A stretch of 48,223 nucleotides of DNA, from NCBI GenBank assembly GCA_002683825.1, contig NYUD01000089.1, positions 1 through 48,223 on the forward strand, given 5' to 3'. This DNA comes from Planctomycetota bacterium (GTDB lineage: Bacteria > Planctomycetota > UBA1135 > GCA-002686595). The translations under genes were made by a program, and so were the position numbers. The notes under the pieces are model-generated. The model was not told the DNA's origin, ran no database searches, and saw nothing but the letters and a program-made list of their open reading frames with translations. Positions 26,151-35,900 of this stretch are shown in pieces. Position 1 is the stretch's first letter. Each line of letters starts with the position of its first letter.

Positions 26151-27539
26151 ATGCTTTTCACCGAGCTGCGTTTCCTTCCGTTCTTTCTTCTCGTGTTTGC
26201 GGTCCACTGGGGTCTGCGGCGCGAGCGTGAGCGCAAGGGCTGGCTTCTCCTTTGCAGCTACTTCTTCTACGGGGTCTGGGACTGGCGCTTCCTCTCGCTG
26301 ATTCTGATCTCGACTCTGGTCGACTACATCGCCGCCCTGCGCGTGGGAAACGAGAAGCGCTCCCGCGGATGGCTGCTCGTCAGCCTCGGGGTCAACCTGG
26401 GCCTGCTCGCGATCTTCAAGTACTTCGGGTTCTTCCTCGAATCCGCCTACGACCTTCTGCACCTCGTCGGCGTCGAGGGACGACCTCCGGCCCTCGAGAT
26501 CGTGCTGCCGGTGGGCATCAGCTTCTACACCTTCCAGACGCTCAGCTACACGATCGACGTCTACCGTGGGACGTTGGCTCCGAGGAAGAACCTCCTGGAT
26601 GTGGCCCTGTTCGTCGCCTTCTTTCCGCAGCTGGTGGCGGGACCGATCATGCGGGCAGCGGAGTTTCTTCCACAACTCGATCGGCGCCGCCGCTTTCTGG
26701 AGGTCGACGTGCGGGCGGCGCTGGTGCTCTTTCTGGTCGGGTTCTTCAAGAAGTCCTGCGTCTCCGACAACCTCTCACCGCTGGTCGAGCGGTACTTCGA
26801 AAACCCGGAAAGCTACGACAACCTTTCGGCCTGGATCGGCACCGTCGCCTACGCGATCCAGATCTACTGCGACTTCTCGGGCTACAGCGACATGGCCATC
26901 GCCTGCGCAGCGCTCCTGGGTTTTCGCCTGTGCCTCAACTTCAACTTTCCCTACTTCGCCCACAACATCGCCGAATTCTGGCACCGCTGGCACATCAGCC
27001 TCTCCACCTGGCTGCGCGATTACCTCTACATCCCACTCGGAGGAAACCGCGGCAGCAAGTGGGCCGTCCGTCGCAATCTCCTCCTCACCATGTTGATCGG
27101 AGGGTTGTGGCACGGAGCCGCCTGGACCTTCGTGGTCTGGGGCGGTTTGCACGGGCTGGCCCTGATCGTGCACCGCATCTGGAAGGCCAGGCGCGGCCCG
27201 GAGGGCGCCCTGCCGAAGGTGATCTCCATCCCCGCCACCTTCGCCCTGACCTGTCTGGCCTGGATCTTCTTCCGGGCCTCGACGCTCGAAGAGGCGCTGC
27301 AGATCTCGGCCCGCTTTACCTTTCTCGACCGCTCGGGCACGCAGACCCTGGAGTTGCACGTGCTCCTGCCCTTCGCGCTGCTAGCTCTCCTGCACACGGC
27401 TGCCTATCGACGCTGGGGGCGGGAGTGGTGGCGGCGCGGGCCGGAGTGGGCCTTCACAGCAGGCTATGCCGCCGCCGTCGCGCTGGTGGTGCCCTTCGTT
27501 TCGGTCGACTACGACCCGTTTATCTACTTCCAGTTCTGA
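26151..27539 (+). CDS. MBOAT-family O-acyltransferase (AlgI-like)
   Basis: The 462-residue polytopic protein has about ten to eleven membrane segments. MBOAT signatures are ILPVGISFYTFQTLSYTIDVYRG-like residues at about 120-143 (seen as VLPVGISFYTFQTLSYTIDV), EFWHRWHISLSTWLRDYLYI, and GGLWHGAAWTFVVWGGLHG with the catalytic His321. AlgI/DltB-type proteins carry acyl groups, usually acetyl, across the inner membrane to a periplasmic acceptor enzyme, here the SGNH protein encoded immediately upstream with no gap. Expected function is O-acetylation of an exopolysaccharide or cell-wall polymer. Confidence 0.9.
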   Translation: MLFTELRFLPFFLLVFAVHWGLRRERERKGWLLLCSYFFYGVWDWRFLSLILISTLVDYIAALRVGNEKRSRGWLLVSLGVNLGLLAIFKYFGFFLESAYDLLHLVGVEGRPPALEIVLPVGISFYTFQTLSYTIDVYRGTLAPRKNLLDVALFVAFFPQLVAGPIMRAAEFLPQLDRRRRFLEVDVRAALVLFLVGFFKKSCVSDNLSPLVERYFENPESYDNLSAWIGTVAYAIQIYCDFSGYSDMAIACAALLGFRLCLNFNFPYFAHNIAEFWHRWHISLSTWLRDYLYIPLGGNRGSKWAVRRNLLLTMLIGGLWHGAAWTFVVWGGLHGLALIVHRIWKARRGPEGALPKVISIPATFALTCLAWIFFRASTLEEALQISARFTFLDRSGTQTLELHVLLPFALLALLHTAAYRRWGREWWRRGPEWAFTAGYAAAVALVVPFVSVDYDPFIYFQF

Positions 27540-27558
27540 GTCCGGGAGCGCTCTGTCG

Positions 27559-27564
27559 TACCCT
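27559..27564 (+). promoter_or_regulatory. -10 box (TACCCT) placed for a leaderless argS transcript
   Basis: TACCCT is followed by six bases (TTCGGC) and the argS ATG at 27571. It lies 20 bases after the MBOAT stop. The match to TANNNT is minimal, so it carries weight only as part of the series. Confidence 0.35.
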
Positions 27565-27570
27565 TTCGGC

Positions 27571-29256
27571 ATGCAGCGATTCATCGACCGCATCCGGGAA
27601 GGCCTGGCGCAGGCCACCGGGCTCGAGCGCGACGAGCTCAAGATCGAGTCCCCGCGCGATTCGAAACTCGGTGACCTCGCCTTTCCGTGCTTTCCGCTGG
27701 CGCGAAAGCTGAAGCAGGCGCCGCCGAAGATCGCGGCCGAGCTGGCGGAGAAGGTCCGCATCGCCGGCATCACGACCGTGGCGACCGGGCCCTACCTGAA
27801 CTTCCGCATCGACCGAAAGGAACTGGCCGAGACGGTCCTGGGCGAGATCCAGGGGGCTCAAGAGAACTTCGGCGAATCGAAGATCGGCCTGGGGAAAACG
27901 GTGGTGCTGGACTACTCCTCGCCCAACATCGCCAAGCGCTTTCACGTCGGGCACCTGCGCTCGACGATCATCGGGGCCGCCGTCCGCCGCCTGCACGACG
28001 CCCTGGGCTACCGCACGATCGGCATCAACCACATCGGGGACTGGGGCTCCCAGTTCGGCAAACTGGTGGCCGCCATCGATCGCTGGGGTGACACGGTCGA
28101 CCTTGAAAACGACCCCCTGGAGGCCCTTTCGACCCTCTACGTCCGTGTCAACGAGGAGGAGAAGAGCGACCCCGAGCTGGCGGAGGCGGGACGCGCGGCC
28201 TTCCGCGAGCTGGAGAGCGGCAAGCAGGGCCACGTGCGCGAGACCTGGAAACACCTGACGGAACTCTCCCTTCAAGAATTCGACCGGGCCTACCAACGCC
28301 TGGGGGTCACCTTCGACTTCGTGCGCGGCGAGGCCTTCTACGAGCCCTACCTGCGGTCGACCATCGAGCGCATCGTCGAGGCCGGGGTGGCTGAAACGTC
28401 CGAAGGCGCCCTGGTGGTGTCCCTGGAAGGTTTCAAGGAGAAGATGCCGCCCTGCCTGCTCGAGAAGAGCGACGGCACGACGCTCTATGCGACCCGCGAT
28501 CTCGCGGCCGCCTTCCACCGCTTCGAGGAGTTCCGTTTCGAGCGCTGCCTTTACGTTGTTGGATCTGCCCAAAAGCTTCATTTCCAGCAACTTAAGGCCG
28601 TACTCAAGCGAATGAACCTGGAATGGGAGCCACGCCTCGAGCACGTTGACTTCGGCATGCTCAGCCTGCCGGGGGGCAAGCTCTCCTCGCGCAAGGGCAG
28701 CGTCCTGCTCCTGGACGAGCTCCTGAACCGCGCCGTCGAGGAGGCGCGCAAGGTGATCGAGGACAAGAACCCCGATCTCACGGACGCGGATCGAATCGCG
28801 GAGGAGGTCGGCATCGGCGCGGTGATCTTCAACGACCTGAAGCGCGAGCGCATCAAGGACGTCGTCTTCGAATGGAGCGAGGTCCTGTCTTTCGAGGGGG
28901 AAACGGGCCCCTACGTCCAGTACACCCACGCCCGCCTGGCGTCGATTCTGCGCAAGGGGGCGGGCCGGGAGGGGTCGCTGGACGGCTCTCTGCTGGAAAA
29001 CGCCGCGCCGATCCTGCTTTCCCTCGGGCGCTTTCCGGGGGTGGTCCGGAATGCGGCGGAGAACTCTGAACCCTCCGAACTCGCCCAGTTTCTGCTCTCT
29101 CTGTGTCGGGAAATCAACTCGTGGCTGGTCCCCAACAAGGTACTCTCCGAGGATCCCGGCCTGGCCTCCAGCAGGCTAGTCCTTGTACGCGGGGCCAAAA
29201 TCTGTATCCGTAGCGGGTTACGCCTCCTCGGCGTGGCCGCCCCGGAAGAAATGTAG
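27571..29256 (+). CDS. argS: Arginyl-tRNA synthetase
   Basis: The start is ATG 27571, because [17 protein letters not shown] is the normal beginning of the N-terminal Add1 domain. The 561-residue class I synthetase has [20 protein letters not shown] (HIGH motif as HVGH), [14 protein letters not shown], the arginine-binding [13 protein letters not shown], and SSRKGS in the KMSKS position. The DALR anticodon domain starts near [13 protein letters not shown] and ends [10 protein letters not shown]. It charges tRNA-Arg in the cytoplasm. No ribosome site is visible. Confidence 0.95.
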   Translation: MQRFIDRIREGLAQATGLERDELKIESPRDSKLGDLAFPCFPLARKLKQAPPKIAAELAEKVRIAGITTVATGPYLNFRIDRKELAETVLGEIQGAQENFGESKIGLGKTVVLDYSSPNIAKRFHVGHLRSTIIGAAVRRLHDALGYRTIGINHIGDWGSQFGKLVAAIDRWGDTVDLENDPLEALSTLYVRVNEEEKSDPELAEAGRAAFRELESGKQGHVRETWKHLTELSLQEFDRAYQRLGVTFDFVRGEAFYEPYLRSTIERIVEAGVAETSEGALVVSLEGFKEKMPPCLLEKSDGTTLYATRDLAAAFHRFEEFRFERCLYVVGSAQKLHFQQLKAVLKRMNLEWEPRLEHVDFGMLSLPGGKLSSRKGSVLLLDELLNRAVEEARKVIEDKNPDLTDADRIAEEVGIGAVIFNDLKRERIKDVVFEWSEVLSFEGETGPYVQYTHARLASILRKGAGREGSLDGSLLENAAPILLSLGRFPGVVRNAAENSEPSELAQFLLSLCREINSWLVPNKVLSEDPGLASSRLVLVRGAKICIRSGLRLLGVAAPEEM

Positions 29257-29344
29257 GGGTTGTAGCTTTAGCCGGTCGCGGGTTCTTCCGAAGTCAAGAA
29301 GCCGGCGGCGTCGTGCTCGGAGGCGTTTACGGAGGAGAACTGAA

Positions 29345-29863
29345 GTGACTGAACCCATCGAGCGATTCATTCGCAACGTGCCTGACTTCCCGAAACCCGG
29401 GATCGTCTTCAAGGACATCACGCCGCTTTTGCAGGATCCCACGGGACTGCGAAGTTCGATCGAGCTTATGGCCGAAGCCACCTCCGCCCACGAATATGAC
29501 CTCGTCTGCGGCATCGAATCGCGCGGGTTCATCTTCGGTACCGCGCTGGCCAATGAACTGGGCAAGGGATTCGTCCCGATCCGCAAGCCCGGCAAGCTTC
29601 CCTGGGAGACCGCATCGGAGTCCTACGAGCTGGAGTACGGTCGGGACACGATCGAGATTCACAGGGACGCCGGAGATATGGGCAAACGCTTCCTCATGGT
29701 AGACGACCTTCTCGCCACGGGGGGGACGATGGAAGCCGCGTTGAAACTGGTGCGCAAGATCGGTGCCGAGCCGGTCGCATGCGCTTTCGTGATCGAATTG
29801 GCATTCCTTAAGGGGCGCGATAAACTGGGCGACATCCCCTCCCACGCGTTGATCCGGTACTGA
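29345..29863 (+). CDS. apt: Adenine phosphoribosyltransferase
   Basis: The GTG at 29345 is preceded by an excellent ribosome site (GGAGGAG at 29331-29337, seven-base spacing), which decides this start. The 172-residue protein shows [21 protein letters not shown], the APT N-terminal signature, [10 protein letters not shown], and the PRPP loop [17 protein letters not shown]. It converts adenine and PRPP to AMP in purine salvage. It is followed after seven bases by the sigma factor gene. Confidence 0.95.
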   Translation: MTEPIERFIRNVPDFPKPGIVFKDITPLLQDPTGLRSSIELMAEATSAHEYDLVCGIESRGFIFGTALANELGKGFVPIRKPGKLPWETASESYELEYGRDTIEIHRDAGDMGKRFLMVDDLLATGGTMEAALKLVRKIGAEPVACAFVIELAFLKGRDKLGDIPSHALIRY

Positions 29864-29870
29864 GCGGCAG

Positions 29871-31079
29871 ATGGCAGCAAAGAAGAAAAAGAGGGTCGCA
29901 CGGAGGCCGTGCGCAAAGTCGAAGTCGAAGGCGACCAAGAAGGTCGCCAGGAGGCCTGCGACGAAGAAGGCGGCTGCAAAGAAATCCACGAAGCAGTCCG
30001 CGCGAGCGAGAGTCGCCAAGAAGGTCGCGAAAAAGGCCTCCGCGAAAGCGACCGCACGGAAGGCCCCGGCGAAACCCACCAAAGTCACGAAGCCCCGAGC
30101 GAGCTCCAAGGCATTGCAAAAGAAAAAGAAAACCCCCGCCAAGTCGGCCAAGGCGTCGAAGGCGGCCGTCAAAGTCCAGGACCCGAAAAAGGTCGTACGG
30201 CCCGCTCGCCCCTTGGCGACCCGGACCAAGGCCCCCCTCAAAGCTGCCGACACCGCCAAAGCCGCGAAGAAGCCGGAGCCCCAGGGCGACAACGCGATAT
30301 CGACCGAGGACCTGTGGGTCGTCTATCGCACGGAGGCAGCGAAGAAGGCCGCCCAGAAGCCGAACAAGGTCGACGACCTGCGCAACATTCTGATCGAGCG
30401 CCACTACCCGCTCGTGCGCTACATCGCCGAGCGCCTGTTGCAGACCCTGCCCAAGTCGATCGAGCTCGACGACCTCGTCAGCGCGGGCCTCTTCGGTCTG
30501 ATGGATGCGATCCGGGGCTTCGACGTCAGCCGGGGCATCAAGTTCAAGACGTACTGCTCGACGCGCATCCGCGGCGCGATCCTCGACCAGCTACGCTCCC
30601 AGGATTGGGTTCCGCGCCTCGTGCGCCTCAAGGCCAGCCGTATCGAACGGGCGCTGCAAAAGCTCACCGCCGAGTACGGCCGCGAACCCACCCACGCCGA
30701 GCTCGCGCGCTCGCTCGAGATGGATCACACAGACCTCGTGAAGGAGATCCAGGATTCACGTGCCAAGACCATGTTCTCGCTCTCGGAGAAATGGGAAGAC
30801 GACGAGGGTTCGGTCGAAAAGGTCGAGGTCCTGGAGGACAAGACGGCCGTCGACCCGGTCACCGAGTTGAACCGGCGCGACCTCATGGGTTTCATCACGC
30901 GCGCGCTCACCCACAAGGAGCGCTTCATCATCGAGCAGTACTACCAGTACGGTCACACGATGCGCGAGATCGGCGAGATGCTCGCCCTCACGGAAAGCCG
31001 TGTCTGCCAGATCCACTCCAACGTGATGGGTCGCCTCAAGGGACTCCTGGGGCAAAAGCAGGGCTCGCTCCTGAGCTAG
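29871..31079 (+). CDS. FliA/WhiG-type sigma factor with histone-H1-like basic N-terminal extension
   Basis: The first roughly 145 of 402 residues are almost entirely Lys, Ala, Arg, Pro, Thr and Ser, as in KKSTKQSARARVAKKVAKKA and KATARKAPAKPTKVTKPRAS, resembling the tails of histone H1, Hc1 or AlgP. The sigma-70-family domains follow. Region 2 has HYPLVRYIAERLL, LDDLVSAGLFGLMDAIRGFD and IKFKTYCSTRIRGAILDQLR. Region 3 has RIERALQKLTAEYGREPTHAELARSLEM, and region 4 HTMREIGEMLALTESRVCQI. This is the sigma-28 (FliA/WhiG) pattern. It directs RNA polymerase to alternative promoters, for flagellar or developmental genes in known cases. The basic tail may bind DNA or slow release from the nucleoid. 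Start ATG 29871 lies seven bases after apt. Confidence 0.85.
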   Translation: MAAKKKKRVARRPCAKSKSKATKKVARRPATKKAAAKKSTKQSARARVAKKVAKKASAKATARKAPAKPTKVTKPRASSKALQKKKKTPAKSAKASKAAVKVQDPKKVVRPARPLATRTKAPLKAADTAKAAKKPEPQGDNAISTEDLWVVYRTEAAKKAAQKPNKVDDLRNILIERHYPLVRYIAERLLQTLPKSIELDDLVSAGLFGLMDAIRGFDVSRGIKFKTYCSTRIRGAILDQLRSQDWVPRLVRLKASRIERALQKLTAEYGREPTHAELARSLEMDHTDLVKEIQDSRAKTMFSLSEKWEDDEGSVEKVEVLEDKTAVDPVTELNRRDLMGFITRALTHKERFIIEQYYQYGHTMREIGEMLALTESRVCQIHSNVMGRLKGLLGQKQGSLLS

Positions 31080-31110
31080 CCGCTGGACCGAGGCGCGTTG
31101 GAGCAGCTTT

Positions 31111-31140
31111 GATCCGGGGATTCACCACCCCGAAGGGATC
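31111..31140 (+). terminator. Hairpin after the sigma factor gene
   Basis: GATCCGGGG (31111-31119) pairs with CCCC (31128-31131) and GGATC (31136-31140), with GAAG bulged. It is 31 bases after the sigma factor stop and has no T run, so it is a weak or Rho-assisted terminator at best. Confidence 0.35.
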
Positions 31141-31235
31141 GCTCCCATGTACACGGACTCGATGGGACGGGTGGCGGACACGCCCCGGCGCGGAGTGGAA
31201 TAGGGTGGGGCCTATTGCTTTCGATCGAGCTGAGC

Positions 31236-31362
31236 CACCAGCATCTTTGATGCGCACCATCTCATCCGGAGTGGCGCGGACGAGCAGGGCGTTGGTCCGC
31301 TTGTCGATGCTGATCTCGGATGGCGAGTGGGACATCACCCCCTCCAAGGGCTCGTGAATCAT
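31236..31362 (-). pseudogene. Possible fragment of a secretin N-domain (GspD-like)
   Basis: On the minus strand a frame opening at ATG 31362 encodes ISIDKRTNALLVRATPDEMV followed by RIKDA, which closely matches the repeated N-domains of type II secretins (RTN-L-V-R-T-P-x-x-x-x-x-I). Similarity stops after about 35 residues and the frame continues as unrelated Pro/Arg-rich sequence to 31036. The rest of a secretin is absent. It may be a relic in the region between the sigma factor and the amidohydrolase; chance similarity remains possible. Confidence 0.35.
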
Positions 31363-31444
31363 GGCGGCGGAGGGATTTTCGAGAAAAAGACTCCTCGGTC
31401 TTGGGACCTCAGAAGGACGCCCCGGATGAGCCCTTCTTCCCTGA

Positions 31445-31450
31445 TATCAT
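31445..31450 (+). promoter_or_regulatory. -10 box (TATCAT) placed for a leaderless amidohydrolase transcript
   Basis: TATCAT is followed by seven bases (CCCGGCC) and the ATG at 31458. There is no Shine-Dalgarno sequence. Confidence 0.5.
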
Positions 31451-31457
31451 CCCGGCC

Positions 31458-32822
31458 ATGAAAAACCAGAAGACGGCCTACGCCGCCGCGATCTGCACGC
31501 TGGCCTTCTCGGCCCTGCTCTTGCTGAGCGCCGTATCGACGCCCGCGAGCGCTCACACCACCGCCGCCGAGGTCAAGTTGATCCACTGTGGGACCCTGCT
31601 CTGGAAACCCGACCAGGCGCCGCGGACGCGGGTGACACTCGTCGTGCGGGATGGCAAGGTCGCGGGCGTGCTCGCCGGCTTCGTCGAAGGCGTCGAGGGC
31701 CCCGAGGACGAAACGGTCACGCTCATCGACCTGAGCCGACACTTCGTCCTGCCCGGCTTGATCGACTGCCACACGCACCTGACGGGACAATCCGTGCCCC
31801 TGGCCGAGCGTATCCGGCGCACGCTCACCGAAACGGAGGCTCACGCGGCGATCGACGGGGTGGTCTATGCCGAGCGTACCCTCATGGCCGGATTCACGAC
31901 CGTACGCAACGTCGGCTCGCACGGCTCGACCGGAATCGCACTGCGGGACCGCATCGATTCCGGAATGATCCCCGGACCGCGCATGCTGGTCTCCGGGCCC
32001 GCCGTCTCGGTCACCGGCGGACACGGCGATTGGACGAACTCGATCTCGCCGATTCTAAGGCCGGAGCAGGGGCCCGAGACGGCTCCCGCGGATGGTCCGG
32101 CCGAAGTTCGCAAGGCCGTGCGGGCACGGATACGCGAAGGCGTGGACCTGATCAAGATCACGGCCACAGGAGGCGTCCTCAGCATGACCGCAGCCGGCGT
32201 GGGTCAGCAGTTCTTCGAGGACGAACTGGAAGCCATCGTCGAGGCGGCCACGCGCATGGGACGTAAAGTGGCAGCCCATGCCCACGGCGCCGACGGCATC
32301 AAGGCGGCATTGCGGGCGGGGGTGAGCTCGATCGAACACGGCACCTATCTCGATGACGAGGCGATCGATCTCTTCATCGAAACGGGTGCCTACCTGGTGC
32401 CCACCATCCACGCCGGCAAGTACGTCGAGGAGAAGGCCAAGATCCAGAACTATTATCCGCCCGAGATTCGCGCCAAGGCCGCGGCGGTCGGCCCGCTGAT
32501 CCAGGGCGCCTTTGAACGGGCCCATGCGCGGGGCGTGAAGATCGCCTTCGGCACCGACGTCGGGGTCGGCAAGCACGGCACCAACGCCCTCGAATTCGTC
32601 TACATGGTGGAGGCGGGGATGAGTCCCTCCGACTGCATCGTCAGCGCCACGATCGACGCTGCCGAGTTGTGCGGCATCAGCGACGAGGTCGGTACACTGG
32701 AAGCGGGCAAGGCCGCCGACATCCTCGCGGTGCGCAGCAATCCCCTGAAGGACGTCGAAGCGCTCCTGGAACCGGCGTTCGTGATGAAGGCAGGTGTGGT
32801 CTACCTTCAGGCTTCCATCTAA
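31458..32822 (+). CDS. Secreted amidohydrolase (imidazolonepropionase/Xaa-Pro dipeptidase-like)
   Basis: The start is ATG 31458, which gives a signal peptide (MKNQKTAYAAAICTLAFSALLLLSAVSTPASA cleavage region). The 454-residue product has the amidohydrolase metal sites: HFVLPGLIDCHTHL (HxH), IKITATGG (bridging Lys), KVAAHAHG and SIEHGTYLDD for the other His ligands, and FGTDVGVG for the Asp. GTLEAGKAADILAV is the usual C-terminal strand. Related enzymes are exported peptidases or beta-lactam-like amide hydrolases. The substrate is unknown. The protein is alone in its transcription unit between the sigma factor and the kinase. Confidence 0.85.
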   Translation: MKNQKTAYAAAICTLAFSALLLLSAVSTPASAHTTAAEVKLIHCGTLLWKPDQAPRTRVTLVVRDGKVAGVLAGFVEGVEGPEDETVTLIDLSRHFVLPGLIDCHTHLTGQSVPLAERIRRTLTETEAHAAIDGVVYAERTLMAGFTTVRNVGSHGSTGIALRDRIDSGMIPGPRMLVSGPAVSVTGGHGDWTNSISPILRPEQGPETAPADGPAEVRKAVRARIREGVDLIKITATGGVLSMTAAGVGQQFFEDELEAIVEAATRMGRKVAAHAHGADGIKAALRAGVSSIEHGTYLDDEAIDLFIETGAYLVPTIHAGKYVEEKAKIQNYYPPEIRAKAAAVGPLIQGAFERAHARGVKIAFGTDVGVGKHGTNALEFVYMVEAGMSPSDCIVSATIDAAELCGISDEVGTLEAGKAADILAVRSNPLKDVEALLEPAFVMKAGVVYLQASI

Positions 32823-32838
32823 GCCTCCCGGGAAGTCG

Positions 32839-32963
32839 GCGGAGGAGTCGAGTTGGCGGGCCTCGCGTCGCTCGCCGAAGTCTAGCCGCGAGTCCGAGGG
32901 GGTGGTATGTGGCGCCATAAGACGAATCCCTACATGCCCCCTCGGTTCAAGGCGACTCCTCGC
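32839..32963. repeat. Nested inverted repeat upstream of the kinase gene
   Basis: An outer stem (GAGGAGTCG 32842-32850 with CGACTCCTC 32953-32961, extended by GC/GC past one bulged G) encloses a 9-bp stem (CCGAGGGGG 32894-32902 with CCCCCTCGG 32937-32945). TTCAAGG is the 3' internal loop. The outer 3' arm ends two bases before TAGCAT at 32964. Plan, internal loop and promoter position match 24986-25083. Confidence 0.7.
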
Positions 32964-32969
32964 TAGCAT
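32964..32969 (+). promoter_or_regulatory. -10 box (TAGCAT) of the kinase gene
   Basis: TAGCAT lies ten bases before the ATG at 32980, directly after the inverted repeat. Transcription would begin at or just before the start codon. Confidence 0.45.
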
Positions 32970-32979
32970 CTAGCCATCC

Positions 32980-35900
32980 ATGGACCAACACGATTCCCAA
33001 GAGCACGAACGGGATGAGAACGAGCGCATCTCCCGGCTCCTGCACCACCTGCGTGACTCGACACCGGGCCGTTCCAGCATTGCGGACACGGGGAACGAAA
33101 TCGCCGGGAACACGGAGTACATCGGACGCTATGCCAACCTCGGGGAGATCGCTCGAGGCGGGATGGGTGTCATCTTCAGGATTCAGGACCAGGATATGCG
33201 TCGCACGCTCGCGATGAAGGTGTTGCAGGGCGAGGTGCTGGACGCCGAAGACACGCCGACCAGGGACCACAGCCAGCGCACGAGCCGTTTTGTCGAAGAA
33301 GCACAGGTGACGGGCCAGCTCGAGCATCCCGGCATCATCCCCGTGCATGAGATGGGCCTCGACGCGAACGGACGCCTGTTCTTCACGATGCGTCTGGTGA
33401 AAGGCAGCACCCTCGGAGAGGTCATCCATCACACGCACGGGGGACACGACCACTGGACCCTGACGCGAGTGCTGGGGGTCATTCTCAAGGTATGCGAGGC
33501 GATGGCCTTCGCGCACTCAAAGCGCGTCATCCACCGCGACCTGAAGCCCGCGAACATCATGGTCGGCCGCTTCGGCGAGACCTACGTGATGGACTGGGGG
33601 CTGGCCAAGGTGCTCGAGGACCAGGATTCGGCCCCGAAGCGCGCGACGCCCGCCGTGGACGCCTCGATGCTGAGTGTCCTCTCGACCGCCCGCAGAGAGG
33701 GATCGAAACACAGTGAAGATTCGACCCACAGCACCATGGAGGGCGACATCCTCGGAACGCCCGCCTACATGCCGCCTGAGCAAGCCCAGGGAAAGCTCGA
33801 CGAGATGGGGCCGGCGTCGGACATCTACTCCCTCGGAGCGATGCTCTATCACCTTCTGGCGGGACGCGCGCCGTTCACGAAGGGTGGCGCGAGCGCGGGA
33901 GAAAAGGATGGCCCGATCCAGATCCTCGAGCGTGTCATCAAGGGCTCGCTGGAGCCGCTGGAAAAAACCGCCCCGAATGTGCCTCCCGAGCTCGTCGCCA
34001 TCTGCGAGCGCGCCATGGAGCGCGCCCCCGAGCGCCGGTACGCCACGATGCTGGACGTAGCTGAGGACCTGCACGCATTCACGGAGCAGCGGGTCGTGAA
34101 GGCCTACGAAACCGGCGCTCTGGCCGAGTTTCGCAAGTGGATGGCGCGCAACAAGGGCATGGCGATCGGCGCCGCCGCGGCGATCGTCATGGCCATCGCG
34201 GGGCTCGCGGCCGTTTCGTACACACAGGCGAAGGCAGGCAAAGAGCTGGCCCGCAACAACGCCCAGCTCGAACGGACGAACCTCGAACTGGGTCAGACCA
34301 ACCTCGCCCTGGATGAAGCGACGAACCTCGCCCGCACGAACGAGAAGATCGCGCGCGAACAGCGCGGGGAGGCGGTCTCGCAAAGCTATCGCGCCAACGT
34401 CAGCGCGGCGGCCGTGCTCTTGGACCTGGGGTCCGCGGGGGAAGCGCGCAAGCGACTCGCCGACTGTGACGAGAGCCAACGCGGATGGGAATGGCGCTTC
34501 CTCGAGAAGCTCGCGAACTCCAGCCTGCGCGTGTTGCGAGGCCACGAGGAGTTCGTCATGTCTGTTGCCTTCAGTTCCGACGGCAAATCCCTGGCCTCCA
34601 GCGGTGGCGGCCCCCAGGGTGACGATCGCTCCGCTCGCATCTGGGATACCGAGACGGGCAAGGAACTCGTGCGCATCGACGGGCATACAAACGACATCTC
34701 GTCCATGGCGTTCAGTCCCGGCGGAACGGAGCTGGCCACGAGCTCCTCCGACGACGGGACGATTCTGTGGGATGTCGAAACAGGCGAGGAGCTCGTCCGC
34801 ACGAGCACCCTGTGGGGGGCCATCGCCTATCATCCCGACGGGCGTCGCATCGCGATCGGCGATAAGAGCCTTCCAGGGCTCACGCTGTGGGACACGTATG
34901 AGGATCGCACGAGCGACCTCTCCCTTGCGGCCACGGGCGGCGTCAATTGCGCGCGCTTCTCCAGCGACGGCAAACGGCTCGCCATAGGGTTCACGGACTT
35001 CAAGGTGAGACTGATCGACATCGCCTCGGGCCGCACGCTCCAGACCTTCGATGTTCTGGGTGGCCGTCCACAACCTCCGCCCCAACAGGAGCTCGGACGC
35101 GGTGTCCTGGCGGTCGACTTCCACCCCCGTGACGGGCGCTTGCTCTCGGGCTCGAGCGACGGCTCGCTCCTGATCTGGGATGTGGAGACCGCCTCGGTCA
35201 CGGTTTCGTTCCTCGGGCACCGGGGAGGAGTGCATTCAGCCCGCTTCCACCCTGACGGCCCGTGGGTCGTTTCGTCGGACATCGTCTCGTCGGTTCGCTT
35301 CTGGCATTCGGAGAGCGGCGAACCGCTGGAGGTACTCCTCGGTCACGACAAATGGACCACGGACATCGCACTCAGCCCGTTTGGAGATCGGATCGCCTCC
35401 TGCTCGCTCGATGGCACCATCCGACTCTGGGACGGACAGCCGGGATCGAGCATCCGGACATTCTTCGGAGAGGGAGACCGGGCACTACACCATCTCGCCT
35501 TCGCCGCTGACAGCGAGCGGCTCGCGTGGACCAGCGGTCCTCGGCGCATCACGATCGGCGCGGTGCGCACGGGCGAAAGCCTGCTCGCCCTGCCGGCCTT
35601 CGGCGCGAGCATTTGCGCCTTCGTCTTCGATATGAAAGATGAGAACCTTCTGACGGTCGACGGAGCGGGACGAACGTGCGTCTGGAACGCGACGACCGGG
35701 GAGCTCCTCGACGCCTCGGACGCGTTCGGCCCGACATCGGCTGCGGCCTTCGACCACGATGTGAGGCGTATCGCCATGGCATCGTCGGAGGCTCGGTCTG
35801 AGATCCGGCTCATCGACACCGCCACGTTGCAGGTGACTCAAAGCTGGCGTATGCCCGCGAAGACCCTACCTGCGCCGGAGAGCCGTGTGGACGAGGTCCT

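Larger units (their letters stand above)
31141..31457. other. Intergenic region upstream of the amidohydrolase
   Basis: Apart from the hairpin at 31111-31140, the secretin-like fragment and the -10 box at 31445, I see no gene or RNA in this stretch. Confidence 0.5.

Noticed and set aside
29909..31357. Second long plus-strand frame overlapping the sigma factor
   Set aside because: Its Gln/Glu/Arg-rich beginning is the shifted reading of the Lys-rich tail, and the rest has no family match.
33517..35235. 572-residue minus-strand frame opposite the kinase gene
   Set aside because: Arg-, Ala- and Gly-rich shadow of the kinase coding strand with no domain signature.
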